This document shows positions 45,765 to 54,787 of a DNA stretch of 64,000 nucleotides, piece after piece (position 1 is the stretch's first letter; each line of letters starts with the position of its first letter). The translations under genes and the position numbers were made by a program. The DNA comes from Clostridium sp. CCUG 7971 (GTDB lineage Bacteria > Bacillota > Clostridia > Peptostreptococcales > Peptostreptococcaceae): NCBI RefSeq assembly GCF_017590215.1, contig NZ_JAFFPK010000118.1, positions 1 to 64,000 on the forward strand. The letters are read 5' to 3'. A model generated the notes under the pieces. It was not told where the DNA came from, searched no databases, and saw nothing but the letters and a program-made list of their open reading frames with translations.

Positions 45765-45893
45765 TTGATTAAACTCTACTTTATCCGCTACCTTCTCCTC
45801 GTATACAGTCGTATTACAACTATTATAATAGCATTATGTATTCTATATTAAGTGAGTTATATCATTTATAAGATAAAAGGAGACCTAATCAGG

Positions 45894-46646
45894 CTATTTT
45901 GGGTTACTCCCCAAATACCTAGTATTTATATCGTTTATATCTTCAATATTTAAAATTTCATTTATAACAACCTCATTATTAATTAAGTCAGGATTTAGCT
46001 TTATAATTGTTTTATCTCTTAAATCGCTCGACTTATTAAATTCTTTTATTGACCCAACTTTCATTTCTAAAGATTTGTTTGTCTTAATAATCCTGATTTC
46101 TTCATAAGGATTATTACCCCCATTCAAATTTCCACCATATTCTTTGTCATTAATTACTTTATCTGACTTTAAATATAATCTATATATAACACTTCTCTTT
46201 CCTAAATCTTCAACCACTAATTCTAATGATTCTTCTTGCTCATTAAAATCTATATTATGGTCTATAAATAGTTTCGCCATATCTACAACTTCTTTCATAT
46301 ACTTATCTTTATAAGCTTCAAATTTCATTAAATCTATAGAAACAGAGCTACACCTATTTTTACCATTTATAAAACCTATATCATAAAATACCCTTGTATC
46401 TTCTTGATATTTTGAATTAAATTTATTTCTATGCTCAATAGATATATAATCTTTAGCTGATGAGCAATTATATGATTTTGACCAATAGTCTTCTACAGAC
46501 TTTTCTAAATCACCTATTTTAGGACTGTCTTCCGAAAATATCTCTGATTCAAAAGATATTTTATCTCTTGAGTCAGAACACGCAGTTACACTAATAAATA
46601 AAATTATTAATAAAATAGATATAAAACCCTTTTTTAATTTTTGCAA
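45894..46646 (-). CDS. Predicted lipoprotein, unknown (250 aa)
   Basis: A basic start, hydrophobic segment and lipobox ISVTAC (cysteine about 23) mark a lipoprotein. The secreted part is charged, with no domain I recognise. Two cysteines (YNCSSA and NRCSSVS) could form a disulfide. It is followed 35 bases later by another lipoprotein gene upstream in the operon. Confidence 0.7.
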   Translation of the reverse strand: MQKLKKGFISILLIILFISVTACSDSRDKISFESEIFSEDSPKIGDLEKSVEDYWSKSYNCSSAKDYISIEHRNKFNSKYQEDTRVFYDIGFINGKNRCSSVSIDLMKFEAYKDKYMKEVVDMAKLFIDHNIDFNEQEESLELVVEDLGKRSVIYRLYLKSDKVINDKEYGGNLNGGNNPYEEIRIIKTNKSLEMKVGSIKEFNKSSDLRDKTIIKLNPDLINNEVVINEILNIEDINDINTRYLGSNPK

Positions 46647-46681
46647 GCTATTATCCCCCTTTTATTAACTGTAAGTACTAA

Positions 46682-47143
46682 CTAATTTTCATATCTACAA
46701 GGTGTATAACCTTTAGATGTGGCTTCATTGTACATAATTTTACTTATTTCATTAGCTGATTGTAAACCTTCACAATTAGAATTATAATGATATCTTTTTC
46801 CTGAATATGGTGCTATATACACTTCCTTATCTTGATTTGTATATTTTTTACCATTTAGCCAAGCTTCATATTCTCCATTTTCAATATCTTCATTAAGTAT
46901 TTCCTCTTGATAGTCAGTGTATTCTTTTTCTACATTCTCTGCTTCCTCGTATAACCTAGCTTCGTATTCTAGCTTAGCTAAGTAAGAATCTTCCTCATCT
47001 TCTATTGATATATTATTATCTTCAATATATCTTTCAAGGTCTGTTAGCTCTTCATTATTTTCAATAGTCTTGGTTTTAACAGTACTACATCCAACTAATG
47101 ATATTGATAATAAAACCATTGCTCCTATTAAAACCTTTTTCAT
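46682..47143 (-). CDS. Predicted lipoprotein with Cys/His C-terminal motif
   Basis: 153 residues. Lipobox ISLVGC (cysteine about 19), an acidic helical middle part, and a C-terminal domain YSGKRYHYNSNCEGLQ... KGYTPCRYEN. The latter resembles the short Ada-like/excalibur-type motif (YHxxxC...GYxPC) found at the ends of many surface proteins and competence-type nucleases, probably a metal or disulfide site. First gene of the right-hand lipoprotein run. A consensus promoter is not clear in 47144-47320. Confidence 0.7.
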   Translation of the reverse strand: MKKVLIGAMVLLSISLVGCSTVKTKTIENNEELTDLERYIEDNNISIEDEEDSYLAKLEYEARLYEEAENVEKEYTDYQEEILNEDIENGEYEAWLNGKKYTNQDKEVYIAPYSGKRYHYNSNCEGLQSANEISKIMYNEATSKGYTPCRYEN

Positions 47144-47320
47144 TTCCTAATACCCCCTAATTTGCTTATACAACATAGTATCATATATTAATTGTAGGAT
47201 TTTGTAAGATTTTGTATTAACTTTTGATTTTTTCTACTCTTTCTTTTATTTGCTCTGTATTTATGTACATACTAAATTATTTTTGTGCTATAATACAACT
47301 AGGTTAAAAATTATAACAAT

Positions 47321-47330
47321 CCGTTGGTAT
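47321..47330 (+). repeat. CCGTTGGTAT repeat near the right end
   Basis: Second copy of the 10-mer found at 36760; it lies 64 bases inside attR. See the left copy. Confidence 0.4.
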
Positions 47331-47393
47331 TTTCAAATATCAAAACGTTGAAACAATTGAATTTACTTAGATATAGTCGGTTATGACTTTTAC

Positions 47394-47455
47394 ACGGACT
47401 CAAAATCCGTTGGTAGAAATACCGTATGGGTTCAAGTCCCATATCCGGCACCAAT
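47394..47455 (+). repeat. attR (62-bp direct repeat, right copy)
   Basis: Identical to 36635-36696. It lacks the tRNA 5' part and is the original chromosomal 3' end displaced by the element. Confidence 0.92.
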
Positions 47456-47467
47456 TAAGAATTTATA

Positions 47468-47500
47468 GGGCTTTAACATTTTAGTTGAAGCTCTTTTATT
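47468..47500 (+). terminator. Original tRNA-Leu terminator, displaced
   Basis: GGGCTTTAAC / GTTGAAGCTC with TTTTATTTT follows attR and would have ended the tRNA before insertion. Confidence 0.65.
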
Positions 47501-47568
47501 TTATAGAAAATCTGTATTTTGTTTCTAAAATTTACTAATAAAATAAATTATTTATATTTTCTCAATAG

Positions 47569-47607
47569 AAAAAGACTTAAGTTTTTTAAACTACTTAAGC
47601 CTTTTTT
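47569..47607 (-). terminator. Terminator of the TDT transporter operon
   Basis: AAAAAG-CTTAAG and CTTAAG-CTTTTT pair around a loop just past the stop at 47617. Confidence 0.75.
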
Positions 47608-47616
47608 ATATTTAAT

Positions 47617-48549
47617 TTATGCTTTAGCTTCATTAGTACTTGAAAATAAAAATACTACATACTTATAATATACATAAGCTACAATTCCTATAGCTATTAT
47701 CATCTGAAAATAAGTTAAATATTTTAATATAGGTATTATTACCCCTTGCTTTATAAAATACATATTAGTTTGCTTAGTTGCTATTGCAGTTATAACAAGT
47801 GGAAAAGTAAGCGCTGAATAGCTTGGATAAAACTTTACTTTTAATATCTTTGGTAAATATATCACTACTCCAATAAATATTAAAATTGATAGTGTTCCTA
47901 AAAATCCTATCATTAAAATATCTTTCTCTTTAAAGCTTGATATATATCCCGCTAGACAAAGATTTGCAGGTGCTGTAAGTATTGCTATTGTTGGAAGAGC
48001 TGGTTCAGGAATATCTTTTACTTTAAATAATCTATAAAGCACTATTGGTAGTAAAATTATATAACTCACTAATCCAAACCAAAATAAATACTCTCCTAGT
48101 TTATTTAAATTATAAGTAGGAGCAGTTATACTTCCCGTTGCTATTCCTACGTAAACTACAAAATAACTCGGGAGTACTTTCTTAATATTAAACTTCATTA
48201 TAAATTTATAAGTAAAATATAATATCAATATAATATGTAAAATCAATCCTATACTCCATATTGATACTGCTAAGCGTGGAGCTAGTTTATTTATATATGT
48301 TGAAAGTATCATAATTCCCATACTAAAAGTCGGGGCTACACTTGCTATAGCTGGATTTTTTAGTTTTTCTAAAATACCTTTAAAATCAATAAATATTTTT
48401 ATTAACATTAATACTAATAATATGGTAGATAAAATCCCAAAAATATTTCTATAGATTTCTCCATATGATAAGACTAGATTACCTGTCGCCGCTAAGGCTA
48501 ACATCAATCCAGCCATAGGTATAGGAACTTTTTTTAATATATTTATCAT
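47617..48549 (-). CDS. TDT family (TehA-like) membrane transporter
   Basis: 310 residues, about ten membrane helices, like tellurite-resistance/dicarboxylate transporter and SLAC1-type channels. IPMAGLMLALAATGNL, SVAPTFSMGIMILSTYI and FPLVITAIATKQ fit the family. Substrate unknown. ATG 48549 is preferred since a GTG upstream lies in the AGGTGA site. It follows the Cys-rich protein gene by 13 bases. Confidence 0.82.
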   Translation of the reverse strand: MINILKKVPIPMAGLMLALAATGNLVLSYGEIYRNIFGILSTILLVLMLIKIFIDFKGILEKLKNPAIASVAPTFSMGIMILSTYINKLAPRLAVSIWSIGLILHIILILYFTYKFIMKFNIKKVLPSYFVVYVGIATGSITAPTYNLNKLGEYLFWFGLVSYIILLPIVLYRLFKVKDIPEPALPTIAILTAPANLCLAGYISSFKEKDILMIGFLGTLSILIFIGVVIYLPKILKVKFYPSYSALTFPLVITAIATKQTNMYFIKQGVIIPILKYLTYFQMIIAIGIVAYVYYKYVVFLFSSTNEAKA

Positions 48550-48562
48550 ATAGTTCACCTAA

Positions 48563-49039
48563 TTAGTCGTCTAAATTGGCTATGCATAATTCTCTAACTA
48601 TAACCTCAGCAGTTTTTCTAGCCATTTCACCTGTAAATGCTATGCATTGTTCTTTATGCTCTCCTGAACCCATATCCATACCTTTAGTATGTACACTACA
48701 ACACAGTACTCTATGATTTTTTCTGAAACTTTCTTGTACTTCATTTGCTAATTCTAAAGTTCTATTTACCTTAGGATCTGCCCCTGTTTTTCTTCCAAAG
48801 AAATATCCTATGCACATTATAGCTCCTGAAACAGCTCCACATACACATTTAGATCTTCCTATTCCAATTGGAAACCCTGATGCCATTGCTATCATTTCTT
48901 CTGGCATATCTAATTCAAAGTTACTTCTTATAGATGCCACTATAGCTTCTGAGCAGAAATAATCACCTTTTCTATATAACTCTTCTGCATCTTTTTGAAT
49001 CTTACTTACACTTACTGCCATTACCATATCTTTAACCAT
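48563..49039 (-). CDS. C_GCAxxG_C_C family protein
   Basis: 158 residues. Family hallmark cysteines appear in FCSEAIVAS, CVCGAVSGAIMCIGYFFG, RVLCCSVHT and EQCIAFTGE. Such proteins are putative redox-active or metal-binding and often lie beside transporters; the activity is not defined. AGGAGG precedes the ATG. Translationally close to the TDT gene. Confidence 0.85.
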   Translation of the reverse strand: MVKDMVMAVSVSKIQKDAEELYRKGDYFCSEAIVASIRSNFELDMPEEMIAMASGFPIGIGRSKCVCGAVSGAIMCIGYFFGRKTGADPKVNRTLELANEVQESFRKNHRVLCCSVHTKGMDMGSGEHKEQCIAFTGEMARKTAEVIVRELCIANLDD

Positions 49040-49156
49040 ATTGATACCTCCTATATATATTACATTCAGCTAAATTATATATTTTATGTCTTATGTTGTA
49101 AATTCAAATAGTAATTACCAATATATATGATAGTACTTATAGCTTTTTTATATAAT

Positions 49157-49873
49157 TTATATACTTTTCATCAATTCAATACAATCTGTAAATATACCAT
49201 CAACTCCATATTCAATTAGCTTTTCAGCTAATTCTAAAGAGTTTACAGTATAAACAAATACTTTTATATTATTATCATGTGCATGTTGAACTAGCTCTTT
49301 TGTAGCTAATTCAACATCTATATTAATACTATAAAGTTCTAATTCTTTGATTTTTTTAGTTAGATCTTTACTATTTGTACCTTTATCTCCATACAAGTTT
49401 GCATATTTAATATCATTTTTAAGTTCTTTAAATCTTTTTATGCTTTCATGATTAAAACTAGATATTAACACTTTATCTTTCATACCATATTTATTAATTA
49501 TATCTAAAGTATCCTGTTCTAATTTATAGTCAATTACATCTGTTTTTGCTTCTATATTTAAAAATATATCTTTATCTTTTATTAAATTTATTACTTCTTC
49601 TAATGTAGGAATTTTACATAAATCATTATCTCTAAATTTTATAGTCTTACATTTAAATTTTCTTAATTCTTCTAGAGTATAATCTTTAATAAGACCTTTC
49701 CCTTCTAATGTTCTTTCTATATCCTCATCATGTATTACAACTATTTTATCATCTTTAGTTTTATGAATATCTAGTTCAATTGCTTTTGCATCTTTTTCTA
49801 AAGATTTTTCAAAAGCTAGCATTGTATTTTCAGGATATTTAAAGCTGTATCCTCTATGTGCAAATATAATCAT
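49157..49873 (-). CDS. Glycerophosphodiester phosphodiesterase
   Basis: 238 residues from ATG 49873 (GGGGGAA site). TIM-barrel GDPD: IIFAHRGYSFKYPENT and LELDIHKT-like (AIELDIHKTKDDKIVVIHDEDIERT) carry His/Glu/Asp of the active site; FLNIEAK and VDGIFTD close the barrel. It releases glycerol 3-phosphate from deacylated lipids. Cytosolic (no signal). It overlaps the end of a metallophosphoesterase unit. Confidence 0.93.
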   Translation of the reverse strand: MIIFAHRGYSFKYPENTMLAFEKSLEKDAKAIELDIHKTKDDKIVVIHDEDIERTLEGKGLIKDYTLEELRKFKCKTIKFRDNDLCKIPTLEEVINLIKDKDIFLNIEAKTDVIDYKLEQDTLDIINKYGMKDKVLISSFNHESIKRFKELKNDIKYANLYGDKGTNSKDLTKKIKELELYSINIDVELATKELVQHAHDNNIKVFVYTVNSLELAEKLIEYGVDGIFTDCIELMKSI

Positions 49874-49891
49874 GTCTATTTCCCCCATATC

Positions 49892-50767
49892 TTATTTGTG
49901 TTTTAAAGTTATTTTAACTATTTCTGGTCTACAATTTATTCTCATTAAAATTCTAGAACCTCCTAATCCTTTACTAAGTAACATTGTAGATTCTTCTTTA
50001 TTATATGTTCCAAAATCATATTTAGGAAAAAATTCTCTGTTTGGAGATAGTAATCCACCAACATATGGAATTCTTATAATCCCTCCATGTACATGACCTG
50101 CTAATACTAAATCTGCACCCCAAGAAGCATATTCTTCAAAGAAAAATGGTGTGTGTGCAAGTAAAACATTATATTCATTTTTATCTATTTTACCTAAAAT
50201 ATCTTCTATAATTTTTTTATCTAATTTTAAGTTTTTATTTTTATAATTATTGAAAAAATATATATAATAATCTAAAGGTACAATTAATCCATATATATTT
50301 ATATGACTATTATTCTTTTCTATTTTAACTACTTCATTTTCTAAATTAATTATATTTTTACTATATAGTTCTTTAAAGTAATTATTATACAAATCTTTAT
50401 ATCTTTTTATTAATGATTTTTGTTCATGATTACCAATTATATGATAAACTTTATACTTTTTAGTTAAGTCATCTATTAAATTTAATGCTATATTAAATTT
50501 TTTATTTTCTCCATCTACTAAATCCCCTGTTATTACTATAATGTCAGGATTTAATTCATCTATAATCTTCAGTAGTTTTTTATTATTTTTTCCAAAACTT
50601 TTATTATGCAAATCACTAATTTGAACTATATTAAAATTATCGAACTCCTTAGGTATTTTAGCATTTTCTATTATATATTCAGTTTTTTCTATACTGTCTA
50701 CTTGGTATCTATATAAAGAGTATGCACTTGTTAAAATTGCACCTCCAATTAAAATTTCATTTATCAT
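49892..50767 (-). CDS. Membrane-anchored metallophosphoesterase (YkuE-like)
   Basis: 291 residues. A short N-terminal hydrophobic segment is followed by calcineurin-type motifs IVQISDLHN, VITGDLVDG, HIIGNHE, LLAHTP and LAGHVHGG, binding two metals. The class includes YkuE and lipid pyrophosphate hydrolases; substrate undetermined. It precedes the phosphodiesterase, 18 bases away, so the two may act on phospholipid or wall precursors. Confidence 0.85.
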   Translation of the reverse strand: MINEILIGGAILTSAYSLYRYQVDSIEKTEYIIENAKIPKEFDNFNIVQISDLHNKSFGKNNKKLLKIIDELNPDIIVITGDLVDGENKKFNIALNLIDDLTKKYKVYHIIGNHEQKSLIKRYKDLYNNYFKELYSKNIINLENEVVKIEKNNSHINIYGLIVPLDYYIYFFNNYKNKNLKLDKKIIEDILGKIDKNEYNVLLAHTPFFFEEYASWGADLVLAGHVHGGIIRIPYVGGLLSPNREFFPKYDFGTYNKEESTMLLSKGLGGSRILMRINCRPEIVKITLKHK

Positions 50768-50833
50768 GTTAAGTACCTCACTTTAAAATACACTTACTTA
50801 TTTTATATTATAAGTTACTATAAAAATAAATAA

Positions 50834-50864
50834 AAAAGAAGAGATTTATTAAATCTCTTCTTTT
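50834..50864 (-). terminator. Terminator after the small basic protein
   Basis: AAAGAAGAGATTT / AAATCTCTTCTTT, a 13-bp perfect stem. Confidence 0.85.
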
Positions 50865-50869
50865 AATTA

Positions 50870-51052
50870 TTAATCTTTCTTTTTTACTTTATGATATAGT
50901 TTTTCCGTTTTAGTTTTATTACTTCCAGAATCTTTTGCTCCAATTTTTTGACCATCTTCTATGCCTAACTCTGATCCATGCTCAGAGTACATTTTTCTCA
51001 GTTCTGCCTTAGATTTTGGTCTGTCTTTAAGTCTATTTTTATTATTGTCCAT
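50870..51052 (-). CDS. Small charged protein, unknown (60 aa)
   Basis: Lysine-rich, no membrane segment. It begins MDNNKNRLKDRPKSKAEL and ends EKLYHKVKKKD, with a glycine-rich middle. Probably disordered. AGGAGG at standard spacing and a terminator show it is a genuine single-gene unit. I do not recognise the family; spore-associated small proteins of clostridia have similar composition. Confidence 0.6.
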   Translation of the reverse strand: MDNNKNRLKDRPKSKAELRKMYSEHGSELGIEDGQKIGAKDSGSNKTKTEKLYHKVKKKD

Positions 51053-51123
51053 TTAAAATGCCTCCTATGAAACTCTTAGTTATGCACTTTTAATTTATCC
51101 AAATGAGACATTTAATATTCAAT

Positions 51124-52824
51124 CTACTTTCTATGAAGTTTACTATAAACTCCGTCTTTATTTATTAACTCTTCATGAGTTCCTCTTTCTTCTATTCCTT
51201 TATCAGTTAAAACGATTATTTCATCAGCATTTTTTATAGTAGATAATCTATGTGCAACAACTAAGTTAGTTCTATCTTTACTTAATTCTTCTAAAGATTC
51301 TTGTATCTCTCTTTCTGTAACATTATCTAACGCTGAAGTTGCCTCGTCTAAAATTATTATCGGAGGATTTTTTAAGAATATTCTAGATATAGATATTCTT
51401 TGCTTTTGTCCACCTGATAATTTAACTCCTCTTTCTCCAATATAAGTTTCATATCCATCTGGAAGTGTTTCTATAAAATCATGTATTCTTGCTTTTTTAG
51501 CTGCATCTATAATCTCTTCATCACTAGCATTTGGATTACCACAAAGAATATTTTCTTTTATAGTTCCTGTAAATAAAAATACATCTTGCTGAACTACACC
51601 TATATTTTTTCTTAAAGATTTTAAGCTTACATCTCTTATACTCTTACCATCTATTTTTATATCACCTTGTTCAAATTCATAAAATCTTGGTATTAAACTA
51701 CATAAAGTAGTCTTTCCTCCTCCAGATGGTCCAACTAATGCTACAGTTTTTCCTGCTTCTATTGATAAACTTAATCCATTTAAAACTTGAGTTTCATCTT
51801 CATATGTAAAAGATACATTTTCTATTTCTATATCACCTTTTACACCTTTTAATTCAACTGGATTTTTCACTTCTTTTTCAGTTTCATGATTTATTATTTC
51901 ATTAAATCTTTCAAATCCTGTCATACCACTTTGATATTGTTCTGTAAAGTTTATAAGTTTCTTTATTGGTTCTATAAACATTTTTACATATAGTATATAC
52001 GCTGCAAAATCTCCTAATGTTATTCTTCCAAGATAAGTAAAATAACCTCCTGCAACAAGGGCTATAAGTTCTAATATATCCATAAATAAGTTCATGCCTG
52101 AGAAATATTCAGCCATAACTTTGTATGCACTTTCTCTTGCATATCTAAATATATTATTACTTTCAGAAAATTTTTCTAACTCTTCTTTTTCAGTACAAAA
52201 AGATTTAGTAACCTTCATCCCTGCTATACTATTTTCTAAAGTTGCATTTACATCTCCTGTTTTTACTCTAGTTTTCATAAATGCATTATTCATTTTCTTT
52301 CTTTGCGCTATTGCAAACCACACTACAAAAGGTAGTACTGCAAATATCATAAGAGTAAGCTCTACGTTTACTCCTAATAAAATAGCAAAAGATCCTCCTA
52401 GCATTATAATAGAAATAAATAAATCTTCTGGACCATGATGTGCTAATTCTGATACTTCCATTAAATCATTTATTATTCTAGACATAGTAACACCAGTCTT
52501 ATTATTATCAAAATAAGTATTAGGTAGTTTTTGTAAATGTGTGAATACATAACTTCTCATATCAGCTTGCATTCTAACACCTACAACATGCCCCCAATAC
52601 TGCATAAAATAATTTAGCCCAGCTTTTAATATAAATATCCCTATAAGTACTATTGCAAATACTGCTAACATTTGTATATTTTTGTTTGGTATAACTTCGT
52701 CCATTATATTTCTAGTTATCATGGGATAAACTAAGTTACATGTCGCAAATAAAAATGCTGCTAATAAATCTAATATAAATAGTTTTTTGTATGGTTTGTA
52801 ATATTTCACAAATTCCTTTAGCAT
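51124..52824 (-). CDS. ABC transporter, fused permease and ATPase
   Basis: 566 residues from ATG 52824 (GGAGGG). A six-helix exporter domain (1-310) precedes the ATPase with GPSGGGKTT (Walker A), Q-loop VVQQDVFLF, LSGGQKQR and IIILDEATSALDN. It is a half-transporter acting as homodimer or with an unlinked partner, for lipids, peptides or drugs. No partner gene sits beside it. Hydrophobic pattern and length are normal. Confidence 0.92.
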   Translation of the reverse strand: MLKEFVKYYKPYKKLFILDLLAAFLFATCNLVYPMITRNIMDEVIPNKNIQMLAVFAIVLIGIFILKAGLNYFMQYWGHVVGVRMQADMRSYVFTHLQKLPNTYFDNNKTGVTMSRIINDLMEVSELAHHGPEDLFISIIMLGGSFAILLGVNVELTLMIFAVLPFVVWFAIAQRKKMNNAFMKTRVKTGDVNATLENSIAGMKVTKSFCTEKEELEKFSESNNIFRYARESAYKVMAEYFSGMNLFMDILELIALVAGGYFTYLGRITLGDFAAYILYVKMFIEPIKKLINFTEQYQSGMTGFERFNEIINHETEKEVKNPVELKGVKGDIEIENVSFTYEDETQVLNGLSLSIEAGKTVALVGPSGGGKTTLCSLIPRFYEFEQGDIKIDGKSIRDVSLKSLRKNIGVVQQDVFLFTGTIKENILCGNPNASDEEIIDAAKKARIHDFIETLPDGYETYIGERGVKLSGGQKQRISISRIFLKNPPIIILDEATSALDNVTEREIQESLEELSKDRTNLVVAHRLSTIKNADEIIVLTDKGIEERGTHEELINKDGVYSKLHRK

Positions 52825-52947
52825 ATAAATCCCTCCTGTCTTAATATAATAAAAATTCACACTATTTAATTTAGCTTAAATAAATATTATATCATACCTA
52901 ATTTAAAATATATTCATACAAATAATACTTTATAAATAAAACAATAT

Positions 52948-52975
52948 AAAAAGTACGGTAAAACCGTACTTTTTA
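52948..52975 (-). terminator. Terminator of the siderophore operon
   Basis: AAAAAGTACGGT / ACCGTACTTTTT on either side of a short loop, after the binding-protein stop. Confidence 0.85.
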
Positions 52976-52991
52976 TTTATACCCAATATTA

Positions 52992-53945
52992 TTATTTACT
53001 AACTGCCTGCATAGCATCGTCTATCATTGTATTTAAAGAGTTAAGTCCTCCATCATTTAAGTACCAAGTTGCTCCATCTAAGTATACTATTTTATTATTT
53101 TTAAATGCATCCATAGATTTTACCATATCATTATTTAATGTTGACTTAGCTGATTCAGATTTGCCTATTGCTACACCTCTATCTAAAACAAACATAACTT
53201 GAGGATTTTGTTTAGCTAAATATTCAAAAGTAACATTTTGACCATGAGCTGAATCATCTATATTTTGATCTTTATTCTTAAATCCAAATGATTGATATAA
53301 TATACCAAATCTTGATTCTTCACCAAATACACTTAACTTACTTTCATTTACCATTACTGTTAAAGCATTTATATCTTTTTCTTTAACTTTTTTATTTAAT
53401 TCTGCTATTTTCTTTTCAGCTTTAGCAAATTCTTCTTTAGCTTTTTCTTCTACACCAAATATTTGAGCTACTGTATTTATATTTTTCTTAACTGACCCTA
53501 AGTAATCTTTGTTATCTTTACTTATACTTATTGTTGGAGCTATTTCAGATAATTTATCATAAAAATCTGCTTGTCTTCCACCTATTATTATTAAATCTGG
53601 GTTTTGTGATTTTATACCTTCTAAATCTGGCTCTTTTAATGCACCTAAGTCTGCATATTTTTTATCTTTATATTTTTCTAAAGACTTTGGTAAAGTTGCT
53701 TTTGGAAGACCTACTACATTTTCAATCCCTAAAGCATCCATTGTGTCTAACGCCGAATAATCAAACACTACAACTTTTTTAGGATTTTTTACAACATCCG
53801 TTTCTCCTAAATTATGAACTATTTTCATACTCGCATTTGCCTCTACTGCTGTTTCTTGTCCCTTTTTTTTATTCCCACCTAATGCAAATGCTCCTACTAA
53901 TCCTATTATTGCTACTCCAGCTATAATTGCTGCTTTTTTATTCAT
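52992..53945 (-). CDS. Ferric siderophore-binding protein (YclQ/FatB-like)
   Basis: 317 residues of the Fhu/FatB type III binding proteins: VVFDYSALDTMDALGIE, LEGIKSQNPDLIIIGGRQ, FGEESRFGILYQSFGF and LDGATWYL match YclQ. The N-terminal hydrophobic segment (AAIIAGVAIIGLVGAFALGG) has no lipobox cysteine, so the protein may stay anchored by an uncleaved helix. It is last of a four-gene import operon controlled by Fur-type sites. Likely ligands are petrobactin-like catecholates, by homology only. Confidence 0.88.
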   Translation of the reverse strand: MNKKAAIIAGVAIIGLVGAFALGGNKKKGQETAVEANASMKIVHNLGETDVVKNPKKVVVFDYSALDTMDALGIENVVGLPKATLPKSLEKYKDKKYADLGALKEPDLEGIKSQNPDLIIIGGRQADFYDKLSEIAPTISISKDNKDYLGSVKKNINTVAQIFGVEEKAKEEFAKAEKKIAELNKKVKEKDINALTVMVNESKLSVFGEESRFGILYQSFGFKNKDQNIDDSAHGQNVTFEYLAKQNPQVMFVLDRGVAIGKSESAKSTLNNDMVKSMDAFKNNKIVYLDGATWYLNDGGLNSLNTMIDDAMQAVSK

Positions 53946-54032
53946 ATCAATCTCTCCTCTTTATTAATATTTAAAATCATTCTCAATTATGTCTTTTTTA
54001 TAAGAGATTGCTGTTTTGCAATCTCTGTATTT

Positions 54033-54787
54033 TTAGAAATAAACGCATATTCTATTTCCGTTTATACTTTTTATATCAAAGTCCATTTCATAAATATCCT
54101 CTAAAACTTCTCTTTGAACTATATCTTCTATAGTTCCTACTTTTTCAATCTTTCCATTTTTAAGTGCTACTATATTATCTGAGTAACATGAAGCAAAGTT
54201 TATATCATGCATTACTAGAACTATAGTTTTACCTAATTCATCACAAAGATTTCTAAGAACCTTCATCATTTGAACAGAATGGTTCATATCTAAATTATTT
54301 AATGGTTCATCAAGTAATATGTATTCTGTATCTTGGGCTATTACCATTGCTATATAAGCCCTTTGTCTTTGACCACCGCTTAGTTCATCTAAATATTTGT
54401 CTTGTATATCAGTTAGTTTCATATACTCTATAGCTTCATCAATATATTTTTCATCTTCTTTAGTTATATTACCTTCACTATATGGGAATCTACCAAATCC
54501 AACTAATTCTTTTATTGTAAGCTTTAAAGTTATATTATTAGATTGCTTAAGTATAGCTATTTTTTTGCTAGTTCTTTACTTTCATAACCGTCTAAATTCT
54601 TACCTTCTATTAAAACGTCTCCACCATCTCCAGATATAAGTCTAGTTACTATTGATAAAACTGTACTTTTACCTGCTCCATTTGGTCCTATAAAAGATGT
54701 TATTTTTCCTTTTTCTATATTAAAGGAAACATCATCTACGACATTTTTATTTTTATATTTTTTAAATATATTTTTTATTTCTATCAT
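54033..54787 (-). pseudogene. Ferric siderophore ABC ATPase (YclP-like), frameshifted at A7
   Basis: Walker A IGPNGAGKST is in the first part, which ends ESKELAKK. LSGGQRQRAYIAMVIAQ, LLDEPLNNLDMNH and the D/H-loops are in the next frame. Adding one A to the seven (54550-54556) gives ELAKKIAILKQSN and a complete 251-residue ATPase. The other operon members look functional save the permease beside it, so this may be a consensus error. Confidence 0.88.

Larger units (their letters stand above)
36635..47455. mobile_element. Integrated plasmid-like element in tRNA-Leu
   Basis: A perfect 62-base direct repeat (36635-36696 and 47394-47455), comprising the tRNA 3' part and two bases beyond it, bounds 10.8 kb of accessory DNA with a tyrosine integrase immediately inside the intact tRNA. 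Contents are a putative replication/regulatory protein, a GIY-YIG nuclease, a serine recombinase, small peptides, DNA-binding proteins and four lipoproteins. I see no structural phage, conjugation or relaxase gene. GC content around the recombinase is visibly higher than in the flanks. It is best described as an integrated plasmid or satellite-like element; mobility is inferred. Confidence 0.9.

Noticed and set aside
47394-47455. A second tRNA-Leu gene at the right end of the element
   Set aside because: The 5' acceptor strand and D-arm are missing; only the 62-bp 3' part is present, so it is an attachment-site copy.
36635-47455. Prophage
   Set aside because: No terminase, portal, capsid, tail or lysis genes; contents are plasmid-like.
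36635-47455. CRISPR array or known restriction-modification system
   Set aside because: The only repeats are 10-62 bp pairs without spacer periodicity; no methylase, Cas or type I-IV restriction gene is visible beyond the lone GIY-YIG protein.
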